From the NCBI RefSeq assembly GCF_000826545.1, contig NZ_CDME01000010.1:1-64000 (forward strand): a DNA stretch of 64,000 nucleotides, written 5' to 3'. The notes under the pieces were generated by a model. That model did no database searches. It was not told where the DNA came from and was given only the letters and a program-made list of their open reading frames with translations. Of the stretch, positions 61,690 to 64,000 are shown in pieces. The DNA is from Kibdelosporangium sp. MJ126-NF4. GTDB lineage: Bacteria > Actinomycetota > Actinomycetes > Mycobacteriales > Pseudonocardiaceae. Each line of letters starts with the position of its first letter. The first letter of the stretch is position 1. The position numbers and the translations under genes are program-made.

Positions 61690-62457
61690 ATGTTCCTGTT
61701 GAACCTGGCGGTCAGCGCGGGTGCGGTAGCGGTGTTGCTGGGCGTGGTGTTCGCCATCTCGGCGCGTCGCGACCGGCACGACCTGATCGACACAGCATGG
61801 GGCCTTGGCTTCGCGGTGGTCGCCGCGGTCTCGTGGGCGCTCGCGTCCCAGCCGCACGCCCTGATCGCGGTGCTGACGATCGTGTGGGGTGTACGCCTCG
61901 GGGTCTACATCGGACTGCGCAACCGGGGCAAGCCGGAGGACCCGCGCTACGTGGCGATCCGCCAACGGGCGAAGGGAAATCCGAACCTGAACCTGGCTGT
62001 GAAGGTGTACCTGCTGCAGGGCGTGATCCTGCTGTTCGTGTCCCTGCCGGTGCAGGTGGCGCAGTACATCCCGGCGCCGCCGGTCTGGCTCGTGGTGCTC
62101 GGCGTGCTGGTGTGGGTGGTCGGGTTCGGTTTCGAGACGATCGGGGACTGGCAGCTGTCCCGGTTCAAGGCGGACCCGGCGAACAAGGGCAAGCTGATGA
62201 CGACCGGCTTGTGGCGCTACACAAGGCATCCCAACTACTTCGGTGACGCGGCTGTCTGGTGTGGACTGTATCTGTTGGCCTGCGGGAGCTGGGCAGGCGC
62301 GGCCACAGTGCTGTCACCGGTGGTGATGACGTTGCTGCTGACCAACGGTTCGGGAAAACCGTTGACCGAGAAGCACATGCGCAAGTCCCGGCCGGACTAC
62401 GCGGAGTACGCGGACCGGACGAGTGGCTTCTTCCCGTTGCCGCCCAAGCGGGCCTAG
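61690..62457 (+). CDS. DUF1295 membrane protein (steroid 5-alpha-reductase-like)
   Basis: A 255-residue integral membrane protein with about six helices. The DUF1295 blocks are present: DTAWGLGFAVVAAVSWAL, ETIGDWQLSRFKADPANKGKLMTTGLWRYTRHPNYFGDAAVWCGLY, and a cytosolic tail with RPDYAEYADRTSGFFPL. The family is related to steroid 5-alpha-reductases and isoprenylcysteine methyltransferases. Its repeated pairing with CFA synthase, also seen here, suggests it reduces or modifies the lipid product. It overlaps the convergent NACHT gene by four bases. Confidence 0.9.
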   Translation: MFLLNLAVSAGAVAVLLGVVFAISARRDRHDLIDTAWGLGFAVVAAVSWALASQPHALIAVLTIVWGVRLGVYIGLRNRGKPEDPRYVAIRQRAKGNPNLNLAVKVYLLQGVILLFVSLPVQVAQYIPAPPVWLVVLGVLVWVVGFGFETIGDWQLSRFKADPANKGKLMTTGLWRYTRHPNYFGDAAVWCGLYLLACGSWAGAATVLSPVVMTLLLTNGSGKPLTEKHMRKSRPDYAEYADRTSGFFPLPPKRA

Positions 62458-64000
62458 GAATCGTCGCGTTCGGAAAGGTAGGCGTCGGCCCGCTTGATCA
62501 GGTCGAGCCGACGGTCCCCGAGCCGTGCGCGGGTCTGCTCGATCATCTCGTCGATGGTCGGTACCGACGGCGGGATCCGGCGACCGCTCTCGACCATCCG
62601 TAGCCAGGCGTCGAGCACGACCTCGGGGAACGACGCGAGGGCGATGTTCAGATTCCACTGGTCCGCCAGCAGAGCGAGGAGTTCATCATCGTCGTCGCGT
62701 CCGGTGCCCAGCTGGGCGCACACCAGACGCCAGAAGGTCGGATCTTCGGCAATCCAGCTGTAACCGGCCAGTTCACCGAGGTCGAAGAACTCGTGCCGTG
62801 CGTGAACAGCGCCGAGCACCACTCGGTCGATCAGGCCGCGTCCTTCGGCGAGGGTGTAGAAGTACCCGAGTGCCTGCAGCAACTCGCGCTGGACGCTACG
62901 ATCCATGTACCCGGTCCTGAAGAGCTCGACCAGCGCCTCGACGTGGGTCACGGCTCGGCCACTGCCACTCACCACCGTCATGACGCCGTCACTGTGGCCG
63001 ATGTGGAACGGTCGGAGGGCGTTCAGCTTGAGGTCCTCGTCCGCGTCGCAGAGGAAATGGACTTCTCGCGCGAGAACCGACGGGTCCATGAAGATGAACT
63101 GGCCGGTCTCCGCGCCGCGATCCTGCCACCACTCGACATCGAGCGACGGTGGCTGCGCGAGATACGGTGTGGTCAGGCTCAGCGAGATGTCGCGGTCCCC
63201 GCCGTCCCAGGTCCTGTGCAGAGCGAAGACATCGACGAAGGCCCGCCAGTCCTCGGGCGTCAGCAGGGCCTTCCACAGTCTCGTGTACTTGTTCCATGCC
63301 CTGACAACACTGCCCGTCTGGCCGCACAACTCGCTCACCCGTACGAAGCCTCGCAACGCTGTCGCCAGGATCAGCAAGTTGGCACGGTAGACAGCGAAGC
63401 GTTCGGATATCGACAACGCCGCCGGAGCGTATTCCGTGTAGCGCGGCCGTGGGGGAGCGTGCTCGGCGGCGCGGAACAGGTCGACTGTCAGGCTGCCGAG
63501 TGACGAGCCACGGGAGATCTCGCCGAGGAACGTGACGATCGATGTGCGCTTCGACAGCGGCACGAAAGACAGCAGTGCGTACAGTTCGCTGTCGTCGACA
63601 GCCGATGACCGGCGGCTCAGCAGTCGGTTCGGCAGGTCCGACAGCACGTTCCAGACGTGTCGGGCGACCAGGTACTCGCCGAAGGTCGCGTGCAGGAACT
63701 CGTAGGTGTACAACGCTTGCGTGTCACGAGTGGCCCGGGATCGCTGCACGAAGAAGAACCGGCCCAACGCGATCGCGCTCGCATTGAGCGGCGAGCGGAT
63801 GCCCGCCACCCGAGCGGGAGTGTCCTGGAATACCGTGAGGTCCTTGTCCAGGTCAGCTTCCGTCACCCATTGGCTGCCACGGTTGAACATCGCGAACGCG
63901 ACAATGGACAGTCGTTCCAGCTCGTCCTCGATCGACTGCGCCAGTTCGGCCTCCGTCCGGTGACCGCCTTCCTTGGTCACCTCGCGCTCGGCGAACCGGG
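62454..64000 (-). CDS. NACHT/STAND-type NTPase, C-terminal part (cut by window edge)
   Basis: The minus-strand frame is open from base 64000 to 62454 (515 codons); a GTG at 63980 is internal and the frame continues past the edge, reading RFAEREVTKEGGH. FEFLHATFGEYLVARHVW-type sequence (here YEFLHATFGEYLVARHVW) is the hallmark that follows the winged helix in NACHT proteins, and the preceding LSIVAFAMFNRGSQWVTEADL looks like that winged helix. The remaining 380 residues form a helical, repeat-like sensor region with no named domain. Many such actinobacterial genes are candidate anti-phage STAND sensors. The ATPase core lies outside the window. Confidence 0.6.
   Translation of the reverse strand, partial: RFAEREVTKEGGHRTEAELAQSIEDELERLSIVAFAMFNRGSQWVTEADLDKDLTVFQDTPARVAGIRSPLNASAIALGRFFFVQRSRATRDTQALYTYEFLHATFGEYLVARHVWNVLSDLPNRLLSRRSSAVDDSELYALLSFVPLSKRTSIVTFLGEISRGSSLGSLTVDLFRAAEHAPPRPRYTEYAPAALSISERFAVYRANLLILATALRGFVRVSELCGQTGSVVRAWNKYTRLWKALLTPEDWRAFVDVFALHRTWDGGDRDISLSLTTPYLAQPPSLDVEWWQDRGAETGQFIFMDPSVLAREVHFLCDADEDLKLNALRPFHIGHSDGVMTVVSGSGRAVTHVEALVELFRTGYMDRSVQRELLQALGYFYTLAEGRGLIDRVVLGAVHARHEFFDLGELAGYSWIAEDPTFWRLVCAQLGTGRDDDDELLALLADQWNLNIALASFPEVVLDAWLRMVESGRRIPPSVPTIDEMIEQTRARLGDRRLDLIKRADAYLSERDDS

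Noticed and set aside
1..64000. CRISPR arrays, rRNA, tRNA, replication origin, phage or IS transposase genes
   Set aside because: No regularly spaced identical repeats, no cloverleaf or rRNA-like stretch and no transposase or integrase motifs were seen on reading both strands.

Overview
The window is high-GC DNA from a filamentous actinomycete, most likely of the order Pseudonocardiales. The pointers are an HNH/DUF222 gene, an incomplete conservon, a DUF574-type methyltransferase, an ECF41 sigma factor, LAL regulators, a DUF3558 lipoprotein, GTG starts, 4-bp gene overlaps and lineage-style palindromic repeats. The genus cannot be fixed from sequence alone. No rRNA, tRNA, CRISPR array or transposase gene was seen.

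Left flank (1-5800): the N-terminal part of an HNH/DUF222 protein, an orphan PqqD-like (RRE) protein missed by size-based gene callers, a TetR regulator divergent from a PLP aminotransferase, an MHYT membrane protein and an aldehyde dehydrogenase ending in a strong hairpin.

The centrepiece (6155-21472, perhaps to 22388) is one tightly overlapping operon. It encodes a two-subunit type I PKS of the PUFA-synthase/heterocyst-glycolipid (hglE-KS) kind: tandem nitronate-monooxygenase-like barrels-KS-AT-ACP-KR, then KS-AT-DH with a short PPTase-like tail. A free ACP, an alpha/beta hydrolase, a GT1 glycosyltransferase, a membrane-anchored zinc-knuckle methyltransferase and a divergent galactokinase-like protein follow. 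A methyltransferase of the DUF574 family sits next to it. The inferred product is a reduced or polyene acyl chain that is released, glycosylated and methylated, i.e. an unknown glycolipid or glycosylated polyketide.

Middle (22389-34641): an ECF41 sigma/AhpD-like pair preceded by a textbook ECF41 promoter on an apparently leaderless message; a DUF485/acetate-type symporter pair; cvnA-cvnB-cvnC without cvnD; two divergent TetR/oxidoreductase modules, each with a strong inverted repeat in its promoter; and an NCS1 permease with its GntR regulator.

A repeat-rich scar (34642-36141) holds a tandem array, a roughly 790-bp imperfect inverted repeat and membrane-protein remnants.

Right half (36142-64000): VIT-type transporter, HIT protein, PLP desulfhydrase-like enzyme, a lipoprotein, two tandem LAL regulators (one frameshifted), DUF1015, a DprE2-like reductase, a flavin oxidase/aldehyde dehydrogenase pair, an NlpC/P60 hydrolase, a ROK regulator divergent from xylA, a class V aminotransferase-like enzyme, and a fatty-acid modification block (FAD oxidoreductase-DUF1365-CFA synthase divergent from a second CFA synthase-DUF1295). 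At the right edge is the C-terminal part of a NACHT/STAND-type NTPase, possibly a defence gene.
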